DNA of 26,734 nucleotides from JAGVVZ01 sp964372465 (GCA_964372465.1 CAYJRA010000010.1:1-26734), one strand, 5' to 3'. Shown: positions 13,041 to 20,659, numbered from the stretch's first letter. Notes: generated by a model not told the origin, from the sequence alone. Translations and numbers: made by a program.

Positions 13041-14168
13041 CTAATCTCTTAACATGAAATCTTCAATTTTATCCTTTGCTTTCTCGCGCTTCTTTTGATG
13101 TTCCTTTAAAAATTCATTCAATTTATCAATCAGTATTTGCTTCAATTCTCCGGTAAGCATTTCACCACTTTTATAATCGTCGTGTATTTTCTTCAGTTTT
13201 TTATCATTCTCTTCAAAGAACGTAAGCCATTGATATGAGACATCTACATCAGGATTCCCGCCACTTTTTCTATGTTCTTCAACAGTTGCCTGTCCGCCAG
13301 AATAAGCATATTTCATTATTTTTTCATGAACCTGTTTTGGGTTATCTGTAGTGGATACTGCTGTTTGAGCTATGGAGGATGACATTTTACCCCCTTGTTC
13401 TATACCCCGCAATCCAGGTAAAAACCTACAAAGTAGAGTAGCTGGTTTGGGATACCCAAGAGAAGCAGCAACATCTCTTGTTAGTCTGAAATGGACGTCT
13501 TGATCTATAGCGCATGGTATTAAGCAGTGTGTTTCTTTTTTTTCTAGAATCGTAGGTAAAAACGCAGGAACTGACTGCATAGACGTATAGAAATATTCCC
13601 CGATATTATTTGAATCAGTAAAGCCAAATGTGGATTTTGCCGTGGATATTGTGATTCTTTTGGCTACGGCGCAAGCATACTTATACATGGTTTTTGCATA
13701 TTCTGTATTCAAAAATATCTTTGTCCTTTTTGAATCAAATCCCACCGCTATTATATCTAATATATTTTCATATGCCCATTTTTTCGCATCGTCCAGTGAA
13801 AGATTATCTTTAAACAAAAATTTCTCTTCATCCGGAATTTGGAACAATAACGTAGCTTTGAATTTGTCTTGAAGCCATTTCGTGAATATCCACGGTATCA
13901 AATGTCCTAGATGCACGGGACCAGACGGAGCTCGGCCAGTATATAAATAGAATTTTTTTCCTTTTTCTAGGTCATTCAGGATGACATCAAAATACATATG
14001 GGCAAAGAATATTCCTCGGCGGAGAAAATGATGCATTTCTTGTGTATGTTTTTTCATTTTTTGCAATAAATTGTTGTTCAAGTGTTGAACACCGAACTGT
14101 TTGATAAGTTTTTCGTAATCTATATTTCCTTTAACTTCCCATGGTGTTACGATAAATTTTTCTGCCAT
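13041..14168 (-). CDS. trpS: Tryptophan-tRNA ligase, archaeal/eukaryotic type
   Basis: A 375-aa class I synthetase that charges tRNA-Trp. The HIGH motif is PVHLGHL at about 84-90 and the KMSKS motif is KMSSS at 261-265. The archaeal/eukaryotic TrpRS signatures YTGRAPSGPVHLGHLIPWIF, IDQDVHFRLTRDVA and YAYSGGQATVEEHRKSGGNP, then the C-terminal GEMLTGELK helix, are intact. Upstream GTGAT before ATG 14168 acts as ribosome binding site, 21 nt after the stop of the solo B3/4 gene. It is probably cotranscribed with the amidase/B3-4 genes upstream. It provides the internal yardstick for the degenerate paralog at 15720-16694. Confidence 0.95.
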   Translation of the reverse strand: MAEKFIVTPWEVKGNIDYEKLIKQFGVQHLNNNLLQKMKKHTQEMHHFLRRGIFFAHMYFDVILNDLEKGKKFYLYTGRAPSGPVHLGHLIPWIFTKWLQDKFKATLLFQIPDEEKFLFKDNLSLDDAKKWAYENILDIIAVGFDSKRTKIFLNTEYAKTMYKYACAVAKRITISTAKSTFGFTDSNNIGEYFYTSMQSVPAFLPTILEKKETHCLIPCAIDQDVHFRLTRDVAASLGYPKPATLLCRFLPGLRGIEQGGKMSSSIAQTAVSTTDNPKQVHEKIMKYAYSGGQATVEEHRKSGGNPDVDVSYQWLTFFEENDKKLKKIHDDYKSGEMLTGELKQILIDKLNEFLKEHQKKREKAKDKIEDFMLRD

Positions 14169-14189
14169 ATAATCACAATAATATTAATT

Positions 14190-14852
14190 TCATGGATTAA
14201 AAACCTCAATGTCGCCGAATTCAATTTTGTCCTCTACTGATGTTTTTAGGTAATCAATAATATCTTGCATGTGGTTTCTAACTTCATTTTCCGATATTTC
14301 AAATGGACAATAGCACATAAACATGAAATTCTTTGTTTGCTCTGTTATTTTTGTTCTTGAGTCCGGTCCAAACAGCACGCTTGATATGATGCCTTCGTCA
14401 TCAGAAGCAAATATATCATCTTTTTTCAATCTTTGCTGTTTCCCATTTATTTTTATATATTCTTCCTTCCCATCAGAGCAAAACACTTCTATTTTTTTTC
14501 CAAGCTTGTCCAAATCGTGACCAGCCGTTAGAATTATATTTTTCAGTTCTGCCATGAACATGCAAGTGACAGCAGGATTCACAAGAGGGATTCCCTTGTT
14601 TTCTATAACGGATTTTATTTGAAACTCCATGGGTACTTTGGAATCGAATTTCTTGTAGAACGAGTTGTATCTTATTATTCTATCCAGTCTTTCTGTATCC
14701 TTATAGTTCTCTCTTATCGTGTTTTCTAATTCTATCTTCTTTTTAATCAGAATCTGGTTTAACTCCAATTTATTTTTTGTTCTAACTTCGAAAATCGAAA
14801 CCTTTAAGTCGGGATAAACAGATTTCAAATTTTGATCAATCGATAGGTTCAT
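14190..14852 (-). CDS. Solo B3/4 domain protein (PheT editing-domain homolog)
   Basis: A 220-aa protein that resembles the free-standing B3/4 domain group (COG3382). The core reads IPLVNPAVTCMFMAELKNII, then GHDLDKLGKKIEVFCSDG, DEGIISSVLFGPDSRTKITE and TKNFMFMCYCPFEISENEV, matching the family order of an N-x-V motif, a G-x-D-x-D-K step and a final R-x-T strand. In PheRS the B3/4 domain deacylates mischarged tRNA-Phe; solo versions are thought to act in trans on mischarged tRNA or free aminoacyl compounds. Here it sits next to TrpRS and upstream of PheS in the same train, directly after the amidase (4-nt spacing) with GTGAT before its ATG. The editing role is inference. Confidence 0.75.
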   Translation of the reverse strand: MNLSIDQNLKSVYPDLKVSIFEVRTKNKLELNQILIKKKIELENTIRENYKDTERLDRIIRYNSFYKKFDSKVPMEFQIKSVIENKGIPLVNPAVTCMFMAELKNIILTAGHDLDKLGKKIEVFCSDGKEEYIKINGKQQRLKKDDIFASDDEGIISSVLFGPDSRTKITEQTKNFMFMCYCPFEISENEVRNHMQDIIDYLKTSVEDKIEFGDIEVFNP

Positions 14853-14856
14853 TATA

Positions 14857-15717
14857 TCACTTTTTATAATTTTTTATTAAATCTTTTTTTATTAAAGCAA
14901 TAGCCACGACTTCATCATGCACACCTAATCTTACATCACAAGCGGCACTTATTAAAACATGTGCATCCATTTTATCAACTGCTGTTTCTTGAGTCAGAAA
15001 GTCGAACATATAATTCACAGCCATTTTTGTGGCGGTCTCCATATCTCTTTCTATGGCTGTAGTTATGAATTCGTTTTTAGTTTCTATTCTGGGTCTTAAA
15101 AGCCTCTTATTGATTACACTAATTTTTATTATGACTTCTCCATAAGTTTCTATGCCACAGAGTGTTGGTTCGCTCTCTCCCATCACCGCATGTAAGTCCC
15201 CAACATATAGTAATCCGCCATCGATAGTGATAGGCAGATAAACAACACTTCCTTTCCTGATATATTTGATATCCATATTACCACCAAAATAGCCTGCTTT
15301 TAATGTTGAAATTGGATTTTTTGATGCAGTGCCAATGCACCCTATCATAGGATTTATTGGTATCTTTATTTTATCGTTAACAACAAGTTTCTGTTTTTTA
15401 ATTTTCATTATTTTTATTCCAGATACACGACCATTGAGCATCCCCCAGTCTTTTGCAATATTGATCCCGGTATGTCCTACTTTTATGTCTAGTATTTCTA
15501 CGGCCAAACTCATTCCCGGTTTTGCATTTTTTATACGTATAGGACCCACACAAGGATTTGAGTATTGCATTATTTCCTCGTTTGGCCAATCAGATTCCTT
15601 TTTAATCATACCCGAAAAACAGTCCTCTATCTTGAGTTTTACTGTTTCGCCAGAATTTATAATTATAATGGGTTTTTTTTCTTCAAAAGTATAGCTGAAT
15701 TTGTTTATTGTTTTCAT
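14857..15717 (-). CDS. Acetamidase/formamidase family amidohydrolase
   Basis: A 286-aa enzyme of the FmdA/AmdA family, which hydrolyses short amides such as formamide or acetamide to the acid and ammonia. Recognisable blocks are NPCVGPIRIKNAKPGMSLAVEI, IPINPMIGCIGTA, GYFGGNMDIKYIRKGSVVYLPI, then DGGLLYVGDLHAVMGESEPT, and the C-terminal LISAACDVRLGV. The metal- and substrate-binding Asp, His and Glu of the GGNMD and GDLHAVMG-E segments are present. It starts 2 nt after the stop of the aaRS-like gene and is followed 4 nt later by the solo B3/4 gene. The natural substrate is unknown; with a racemase and an aaRS-like protein an amino-acid amide or N-acyl compound is conceivable. Confidence 0.88.
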   Translation of the reverse strand: MKTINKFSYTFEEKKPIIIINSGETVKLKIEDCFSGMIKKESDWPNEEIMQYSNPCVGPIRIKNAKPGMSLAVEILDIKVGHTGINIAKDWGMLNGRVSGIKIMKIKKQKLVVNDKIKIPINPMIGCIGTASKNPISTLKAGYFGGNMDIKYIRKGSVVYLPITIDGGLLYVGDLHAVMGESEPTLCGIETYGEVIIKISVINKRLLRPRIETKNEFITTAIERDMETATKMAVNYMFDFLTQETAVDKMDAHVLISAACDVRLGVHDEVVAIALIKKDLIKNYKK

Positions 15718-15719
15718 GA

Positions 15720-16694
15720 TTATTGCCTCAACCTTTCCATAAAATTTTCATATTCCTGTATAACTCTTGTTTTATGAGTACCGCAATCCAAACGGCCCGC
15801 CATGCAATGTTGGGCACAGTTATGTGGTTTTTTATCACTGCTTCCAATCATAGAATGTACTATTTGCACCGGGCACATATATGGTTTACCGCCATTTAGT
15901 TTGTGTTCCTCCATTGTTCCGCCACCTGCTGTAGTAGAGTGTTTTATTTTTGGATTTGGATCGTCATCCATTAAATGAAGTTTTTTTGATTCACTAGCAA
16001 TATACATAGTGCTACTTGAGTCTAAGCTTACAGCTTCACAATATGCTAACGCACCTACACTTTTACTTTCAAACCCAAGATATTTTGCAATTTTTTTAGT
16101 TGTTATTACCGGACCAGCGCACCCCTCATCTGATACCACAACAGTATTGCCATGATCTTCTATACATAGAAAAATATCTGCTATCTCTAAAACCCCCAAT
16201 GCTAGTTGGAGATATTTTTCTCCAAGAGGATAAGCATTTAATGGATTCTCATGTTCCATGTATGGAAGCAATTTCATAGCCATGCCCAGTCTTCTCGATT
16301 TATAAGGTTCCTCTGAAACATCTATTACTTCAAATCCTTTGTTATGAAGTAGTTTTTCTGCTTCCCTTCCATTTCTTTCTATATCTTCATTTTTCAGTAG
16401 TTTGTAAGTCCTGTATTCATATGTCGGTATAAGAAATCTAACAGGATGAATATCTTTTAATGAATATGCAATTTCCAAAGAAGGGTACGTAGATAATCCT
16501 ATGCCGCCACTTTCAAAACACAAACAAGTAAGAATTCTTGAATTTGGTTGAAATGGAATATATCCTATACAATGCCCTCTTCTGATAATTGAGCTTTTAT
16601 TATACAAGTCCGGCAATTCTTGAGAAGGTCTTAATGGTAATCTTTTAATTTTTTCTGCCATTAAAGGTACTGAACCATATAAGAAACTTGACAT
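15720..16694 (-). CDS. TrpRS/TyrRS-like class I synthetase paralog with degenerate motifs
   Basis: A 324-aa protein that aligns by eye with the TrpRS of this same window. TAGGGTMEEHKLNGGKP (255-271) matches SGGQATVEEHRKSGGNP; DIFLCIEDHGN ... TKKIAKYLGF matches the D-x-x-F-x-L-T-R-D-V-A-A-S-L-G-Y region; and the helix spacing after residue 65 matches the Rossmann half. The HIGH position reads GIGLS (64-68) and the KMSKS position LDSSST (224-229), so both ATP-handling signatures are altered. A C-terminal Cys set (C274, C293, C297, C304; HNCAQHCMAGRLDCG) could bind a metal. It follows the racemase by 4 nt. It is unlikely to charge tRNA in the normal way; it may activate, bind or modify an amino acid. 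The family link is fairly sure, the function unknown. Confidence 0.65.
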   Translation of the reverse strand: MSSFLYGSVPLMAEKIKRLPLRPSQELPDLYNKSSIIRRGHCIGYIPFQPNSRILTCLCFESGGIGLSTYPSLEIAYSLKDIHPVRFLIPTYEYRTYKLLKNEDIERNGREAEKLLHNKGFEVIDVSEEPYKSRRLGMAMKLLPYMEHENPLNAYPLGEKYLQLALGVLEIADIFLCIEDHGNTVVVSDEGCAGPVITTKKIAKYLGFESKSVGALAYCEAVSLDSSSTMYIASESKKLHLMDDDPNPKIKHSTTAGGGTMEEHKLNGGKPYMCPVQIVHSMIGSSDKKPHNCAQHCMAGRLDCGTHKTRVIQEYENFMERLRQ

Positions 16695-16698
16695 GTAA

Positions 16699-17403
16699 TC
16701 ACTCTTTCAAAATTTCAAAAGTTTTTTTACTTAGAACATCCATGGTATCTAAAACTTTTACATCGAAATCTGTTTTAGATATTACCAGTTGCAATTCTGT
16801 ACATGCAAGTAGAAGGCAGTCGCATCCTTGAAATACTAATTCGTTGGCTATTTTTTTTATTCCATTGCAGTTCTTTTTACCTTCAAGTATATTCACTATC
16901 AATGAAGAAAGTGTATTTTGACTTTCATTTGAAGGTATTATGAACTTTATTTTTTTATTCGACAGCTCTTTTTGATAAATTTCACTATCTACTGTTTTTG
17001 TTGTGCCTAGAATGCCCACACATTTGAAGCCATTTGAAATTATTTCTTTTACCGACTCTTCCACTATGCTAATAACAGGAACAGATGAAACTTTTCTAAA
17101 ACTTTCTATAAAAACATGGACTGTATTGCATGGTATTACTATATGGCTTGCGCCGGCATTGTTTAACCGAATAATACTCTCTTTTATGAATGGGAATAAC
17201 TTTTCTTCATCTTTTGAATGTACTATTATTTCTTTTTCCAGATAGAATGGAAATGCAACGTTATCTATTACGAGAGATGGGTATGAAACACTGTTTTCTC
17301 TAGCTAATTCTATGAGTTTCAAATAAAATTTGGATGTTGATTCTGGACCCAAGCCCCCAACAATACCGATTGTCGGTTTTCTTATTTGTCCAAACTGATT
17401 CAC
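16699..17403 (-). CDS. Aspartate/glutamate racemase family protein
   Basis: A 234-aa PLP-independent racemase of the Asp/Glu/hydantoin group. The N-terminus IGIVGGLGPEST is the family signature. The two catalytic cysteines are Cys92 in VIPCNTVH and Cys201 in LLLACTELQL, both kept, so D/L interconversion of aspartate or a related amino acid is expected. Translation probably begins at GTG 17403; no in-frame ATG precedes the signature. The stop of the winged-helix ORF lies 6 nt upstream. It heads the compact series racemase, aaRS-like, amidase, B3/4. No peptidoglycan genes are nearby, so a cell-wall role for the D-amino acid is not supported here. Confidence 0.9.
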   Translation of the reverse strand: MNQFGQIRKPTIGIVGGLGPESTSKFYLKLIELARENSVSYPSLVIDNVAFPFYLEKEIIVHSKDEEKLFPFIKESIIRLNNAGASHIVIPCNTVHVFIESFRKVSSVPVISIVEESVKEIISNGFKCVGILGTTKTVDSEIYQKELSNKKIKFIIPSNESQNTLSSLIVNILEGKKNCNGIKKIANELVFQGCDCLLLACTELQLVISKTDFDVKVLDTMDVLSKKTFEILKE

Positions 17404-17409
17404 CAGTCA

Positions 17410-17640
17410 TTAAGACTCACCCCTAAGTTTGTAATTTTTGCATCTCATATCTTGAAAAACGGTTGATTCCTCAACTAAATTTTTTTCTTTCAGAAACGCC
17501 AGCAGCCCCTTAACCGATCTTACGGATAAGCCGGTTTTTTCTCTGATTTCTTTCTGTGAGGTGGTATTGGAACTAGATAAAACTAACAGAATCTTCTTGG
17601 CCGATTTGGAAAGTCCAAAAGTTCTCCCCTTGCATTTTTC
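17410..17640 (-). CDS. Small winged-helix regulator with a start-codon frame problem
   Basis: An open frame of 76 codons without any ATG, GTG or TTG before the conserved part. It encodes a clear winged helix: LSKSAKKILLVLSSSNTTSQ, KEIREKTGLSVRSVKGLLAFLK (recognition helix) and EKNLVEES, then a short wing. The only good start, ATG at 17633-17635 with GTGAG just upstream, is one base out of frame. Removing one G from GGGG at 17626-17629 would give MQGRTFGLSKSAKK and a 74-aa protein. So this is a sequence error, a recent frameshift, or a non-standard start. It lies 6 nt before the racemase start with a TATA box just upstream, and is probably the local transcription regulator of the module. Confidence 0.55.
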   Translation of the reverse strand, partial: EKCKGRTFGLSKSAKKILLVLSSSNTTSQKEIREKTGLSVRSVKGLLAFLKEKNLVEESTVFQDMRCKNYKLRGES

Positions 17641-17663
17641 TCACTCTCAATTAATATCACGGG

Positions 17664-17674
17664 TAATATAAATC
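17664..17674 (-). promoter_or_regulatory. TATA box of the winged-helix/racemase operon
   Basis: Minus strand GATTTATATTA, a near-consensus box. Transcription would begin about 17643-17648, a few nt before the GTGAG/ATG of the winged-helix ORF. It probably drives the racemase, aaRS-like, amidase and B3/4 genes. Confidence 0.55.
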
Positions 17675-17691
17675 TTTTGTTATTGGTGCAA

Positions 17692-18021
17692 TTACTGAGA
17701 TGAAATGTCTCTGATTATTGCATACGGTCTTATTGGTTCATAATCTACTATCTGTGTAAGTCGCCCTCTCATTGCGTCATAACCCTCTTTATCCAACCTC
17801 AATAAAATTTCTCTAGCTTGAGAGAACATAGATCCAAGAATAGCTAAATGGTAGTTTTGGGCTATTTCAAAAACATACACACCGCTTATATTATGTTCCC
17901 TTAGTTTATCAACTGCTTTTTGGGGATATGAAAACAATCTATATGCATAGATCACTAATATTGATTTTAATTCATCCGGCCCCATCGATAAAACATCATC
18001 TTCCGTTAACTTTGGAATCAT
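17692..18021 (-). CDS. Unrecognised 109-aa, mostly helical protein
   Basis: No family is recognised. The sequence is predominantly helical: LTEDDVLSMGPDELKSILVIYAYRL, then YPQKAVDKLREHN, a short strand GVYVFEIAQN, FSQAREILLRLDKEGYDAM and RLTQIVDYEP. There is no signal peptide or membrane span. Arg exceeds Lys (about eight to five). It ends just upstream of the operon promoter at 17664-17674. It could be transcribed with the 94-aa gene behind it (64 nt apart). No diagnostic residue suggests an enzyme. Confidence 0.55.
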   Translation of the reverse strand: MIPKLTEDDVLSMGPDELKSILVIYAYRLFSYPQKAVDKLREHNISGVYVFEIAQNYHLAILGSMFSQAREILLRLDKEGYDAMRGRLTQIVDYEPIRPYAIIRDISSQ

Positions 18022-18085
18022 ATAACCACTTCAACAAGAATTCTAATCGAATAGAATGCTTAAACGATCTTCCATAGGTGCAAAA

Positions 18086-18370
18086 TTAATTTTTATTTAC
18101 TCTGGCCCCAGGAACTTTATCAACATCCCAATCATAAGATCGAATAAAATATAGCGCTAAACTAAGACTTTTCGATAATTCTTCTATTTTGCCTATTTCA
18201 GCATTACTTGTAGCTGGGTAGAGTGCATGAGTGTAAGTTCGTGTTGAGACACCGGGTTCTGCAATAATTTCATTCAAAATAGTTACATATAGTGTATATC
18301 TACCACGTTTTCCTCTATCTCTTAACCAATTTTCAAATTGGTCATACTTATCAAAAACTACTCTGGGCAT
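18086..18370 (-). CDS. Unrecognised 94-aa basic protein
   Basis: No family is recognised. The N-terminal third is charged and helical (FDKYDQFENWLRDRGKRG), followed by strands (RYTLYVTILNEIIAE, STRTYTHALYP) and a helix (EIGKIEELSKSLSLALYFI). The start ATG 18370 is well supported: a run AAGGGGGGAA just before it and the TATA box GTATAAAAGC at 18398-18407. It diverges from the HExxH gene at 18461, whose TATA box lies 25 nt further on. Confidence 0.58.
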   Translation of the reverse strand: MPRVVFDKYDQFENWLRDRGKRGRYTLYVTILNEIIAEPGVSTRTYTHALYPATSNAEIGKIEELSKSLSLALYFIRSYDWDVDKVPGARVNKN

Positions 18371-18397
18371 TTCCCCCCTTTATATTAAGTCATTAAA

Positions 18398-18407
18398 GCT
18401 TTTATAC
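18398..18407 (-). promoter_or_regulatory. TATA box of the 94-aa gene
   Basis: Minus strand GTATAAAAGC, about 32 nt before ATG 18370, giving a leader of several nt that carries the G-rich ribosome binding site. Confidence 0.5.
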
Positions 18408-18430
18408 GCTTCATTTCGCCTTTGTTAAAA

Positions 18431-18440
18431 CATTAAATTA
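18431..18440 (+). promoter_or_regulatory. TATA box of the HExxH protein gene
   Basis: CATTAAATTA, centred about 26 nt before ATG 18461, fits a leaderless message and argues against the in-frame TTG at 18455. Confidence 0.45.
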
Positions 18441-18460
18441 AGTGTTTACTATATTTGATT

Positions 18461-19399
18461 ATGCTTCAAATTGTGAAACACATAGACATCAGAGGCAAAC
18501 AAAAAGGCATTGTCTCAATCGCAATTTCTAATGTTATAAAGGAGTTTGAGAAAAAAGCTAATGTTAGAGGTTTGAAGAAACTAGATGTTTATATTACGAC
18601 AAACCCGATAAAGGTCTGCAAAATGATTCTTTTTTCCGGCAGAAAGATTAAGGTCAAAAGACACGGGGAGATGAGAGAGCTGGTTTGCGGTGCCAGGCCA
18701 AATTTTTCATACTGGGAGAAAGGAAAAACACCTGTAATAATGCTCAACGCAAATGAAAAAATATTTACAACAAGCAACATGCAAGCAATTTCCGGATTGT
18801 TTGCACATGAGCTCATGCATTTGATGAATAAACAAGACGGCATCGAGAATATTTTGCAAGACGAGGTTGAACATGCAGCAAACAGGATTTTTTATCTTTT
18901 GGATATGCATAAAGAAAAAAAGCCTTTCACTGTAGAAAGACTGTTGGTATCATTCACCCGTGTCGGTTCGACTATTTCGTTGATTATAAAGGACATTTTA
19001 GCAAATTCTCGGGCAATGGCTTTCGGTTTCGATAATCAGCTATATGAAAATTATAAAATCATCGTGGATGGATCCAATGAAATAAAATATACGGAAAAAT
19101 TCATTTTAAATGAGTTAAGAAAAGATAGGAAGTATGTTCTTGACGACGCATTTTTGTCTTACATAGGATTGAATATGACATGGATAACTTTCAAAATGTT
19201 TCAGAACAAAAGGTATTTGGAACTGAAAAAAATGGTAAATATGGAAATGCCTGATATTATTAGAAAAAACGGCAACCCTATAATAGAAGAGATGATGAAC
19301 CTGAGATCCAGCAAGGATAGAAAGACAATCAGGAAACTGCTTCTTACAACAATCAACAATTATTACAGAGTAGTTGAATATTTCTGTAAAAAGCTCTAA
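18461..19399 (+). CDS. Putative HExxH zinc metallopeptidase-like protein
   Basis: A 312-aa protein. The central segment SGLFAHELMHLMNKQDGIE (about residues 111-129) contains HELMH, the zinc-binding HExxH motif, and DEVEHAANRIFYLLD about 15 residues later could supply the third ligand Glu. Upstream, TPVIMLNAN is a strand as in other zincin-like folds. The C-terminal 150 residues are helical and Lys/Arg-rich with no recognised domain, and there is no signal peptide, so it is probably cytoplasmic. Similar archaeal proteins are annotated only as hypothetical or DUF entries. The zincin-like fold is well supported; peptidase activity and target are not known. Confidence 0.65.
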   Translation: MLQIVKHIDIRGKQKGIVSIAISNVIKEFEKKANVRGLKKLDVYITTNPIKVCKMILFSGRKIKVKRHGEMRELVCGARPNFSYWEKGKTPVIMLNANEKIFTTSNMQAISGLFAHELMHLMNKQDGIENILQDEVEHAANRIFYLLDMHKEKKPFTVERLLVSFTRVGSTISLIIKDILANSRAMAFGFDNQLYENYKIIVDGSNEIKYTEKFILNELRKDRKYVLDDAFLSYIGLNMTWITFKMFQNKRYLELKKMVNMEMPDIIRKNGNPIIEEMMNLRSSKDRKTIRKLLLTTINNYYRVVEYFCKKL

Positions 19400-19423
19400 A
19401 TACTTTATAGACGAACTTATTAA

Positions 19424-19891
19424 ATGTATAAATTTTTAGTAAGACTTCATTGTGAAAGGGATTTGTTTTATAGAACCACTTCTTTATCCGGTGGAAAACC
19501 ATATTCAGTTAGCATTAGAATAAACAGAAATGAAGTGGAAGTTAGAGCCTCTTCTTATCATGAAGCATATTTGAGAGCACTCGACAGAACTGTTCGTGGG
19601 CGTTTGTGTGTTGAGAACGTACCCATAGCCGATAGTGAATCGCATTATAGATCAGTCAGCGGATATTATTCTACTATTGATCCGAGAGAAATCGCGAAAA
19701 GTGTAGATGTATATATCCCCCACAGAGGGTGGATCCCGGTATCATCTCTTCCGCCAGGAAATATATACGAAAGAAGTAAAAGTCAGACCAAGGGTACGAG
19801 GGCATACTTACAAAGAAAAAGAAGGGCCACTCAAGAAAGAAGAGATGCTAGAGCATACACATTTCAGATCAGATTTTTTGGTTCTGGATAA
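19424..19891 (+). CDS. Unrecognised 155-aa Arg-rich protein
   Basis: No family is recognised. About 22 Arg against 6 Lys, the reverse of the conserved genes in this window. The first half shows strands (KFLVRLHCERDLFYRT, YSVSIRINRNEVEVRAS) and a helix (SYHEAYLRALDRTVRG), a beta-beta-alpha pattern as in small nucleic-acid-binding folds; the middle is Ser/Tyr-rich (SVSGYYSTIDP); the end is strongly basic (RAYLQRKRRATQERRDAR). RNA or DNA binding is a reasonable guess. A CTAAATAC box at 19396-19403 lies about 25 nt before the ATG. It sits between the HExxH gene and the ribosomal protein gene. Confidence 0.58.
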   Translation: MYKFLVRLHCERDLFYRTTSLSGGKPYSVSIRINRNEVEVRASSYHEAYLRALDRTVRGRLCVENVPIADSESHYRSVSGYYSTIDPREIAKSVDVYIPHRGWIPVSSLPPGNIYERSKSQTKGTRAYLQRKRRATQERRDARAYTFQIRFFGSG

Positions 19892-19932
19892 TTTTCAATA
19901 ATATAATAGATTTTCTGTCAATGAAGATAAAA

Positions 19933-19942
19933 CATTTAAATC
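19933..19942 (+). promoter_or_regulatory. TATA box of the S6e gene
   Basis: CATTTAAATC predicts transcription near 19964, leaving a leader of about 45 nt with the ribosome binding site GGGTGA at 20001-20006, 4 nt before ATG 20011. Confidence 0.45.
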
Positions 19943-20010
19943 TACAAATTAACTAATTCTGAAACTAAAGAATAAAAGTTAGAACATATGAAATAATAAA
20001 GGGTGAATAC

Positions 20011-20424
20011 ATGGCAGATTTTAAGATTGTTGTTTCAGATCCAAAAACAAGGCGGTCATACTCAATAGTTGTTGATCAAGACAAAGCTGCGGGCATCATA
20101 GGCAAAAGAATAGGCGAGCAATTCAACGGCAGCATTTTAGGCTTATCTAATTATGAGTTGCAGATAACAGGAGGGACAGATAAAGATGGCTTTCCAATGC
20201 TTCCAAGCGTCCACGGTGTCGTAAAAAAGAAGGCCGTTCTATCCCATCCACCTGGCTATAGGCCTGAAATGAAGGGGGAGAGAAGGAGAAAGACTGTTCG
20301 CGGTAATACCATATCCCGGGACATAGTCCAAATAAACTGCAAAGTTACTAAGGAAGGCAGTAAACCCCTGGAAGAATCGTTAGGTAAGAAGAAAGAAGCG
20401 GTCCCAGAAGAAAACAAAGCTTAA
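20011..20424 (+). CDS. rps6e: 30S ribosomal protein S6e
   Basis: A 137-aa small-subunit ribosomal protein, archaeal/eukaryotic type. The N-terminal FKIVVSDPKTRRSYSIVVDQ strand, the ITGGTDKDGFPMLPSVHGVVKKK motif and RRRKTVRGNTISRDIVQIN are diagnostic for S6e. The final 25 residues are a charged Lys/Glu tail. GGGTGA stands 4 nt before the ATG. In archaea S6e is usually followed by aIF2 gamma and a PIN protein; here the same order holds but with orphan genes placed between them. Confidence 0.96.
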   Translation: MADFKIVVSDPKTRRSYSIVVDQDKAAGIIGKRIGEQFNGSILGLSNYELQITGGTDKDGFPMLPSVHGVVKKKAVLSHPPGYRPEMKGERRRKTVRGNTISRDIVQINCKVTKEGSKPLEESLGKKKEAVPEENKA

Positions 20425-20455
20425 CTCGGCAACCTTCAATTTAAACGGCGAATTT

Positions 20456-20659
20456 ATGGCTAGAGATACGGATTTCGATTTATTTTCAGATATTATTCCT
20501 CCTTTGGATGATATTTCCAGAAGGTTATTGTGCGGGAGAAATCTTCATATGGCTTACAACGGATTTCTACAAAGAGCCTCAAGAAAATTTTTAAAAACCA
20601 TACCCAAAGTCATTCTTCCCAGCAAAAATGGGAAAAGTACTTATTTAGGTATGTTTTAA
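20456..20659 (+). CDS. Uncertain 67-aa ORF between S6e and aIF2 gamma
   Basis: No family is recognised. It begins MARDTDFDLFSDIIPPLDDIS, continues with basic RRLLCGRNLHMAY and ends with a Lys-rich segment (RKFLKTIPKVILPSKNG). There is no ribosome binding site, and the TATA-like ATTTAAACG at 20439-20447 is too close to the first ATG for a leaderless start; ATG 20548 would give only 37 aa. It fills most of the S6e-aIF2 gamma spacer without overlap, which mildly supports it. Confidence 0.35.
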   Translation: MARDTDFDLFSDIIPPLDDISRRLLCGRNLHMAYNGFLQRASRKFLKTIPKVILPSKNGKSTYLGMF

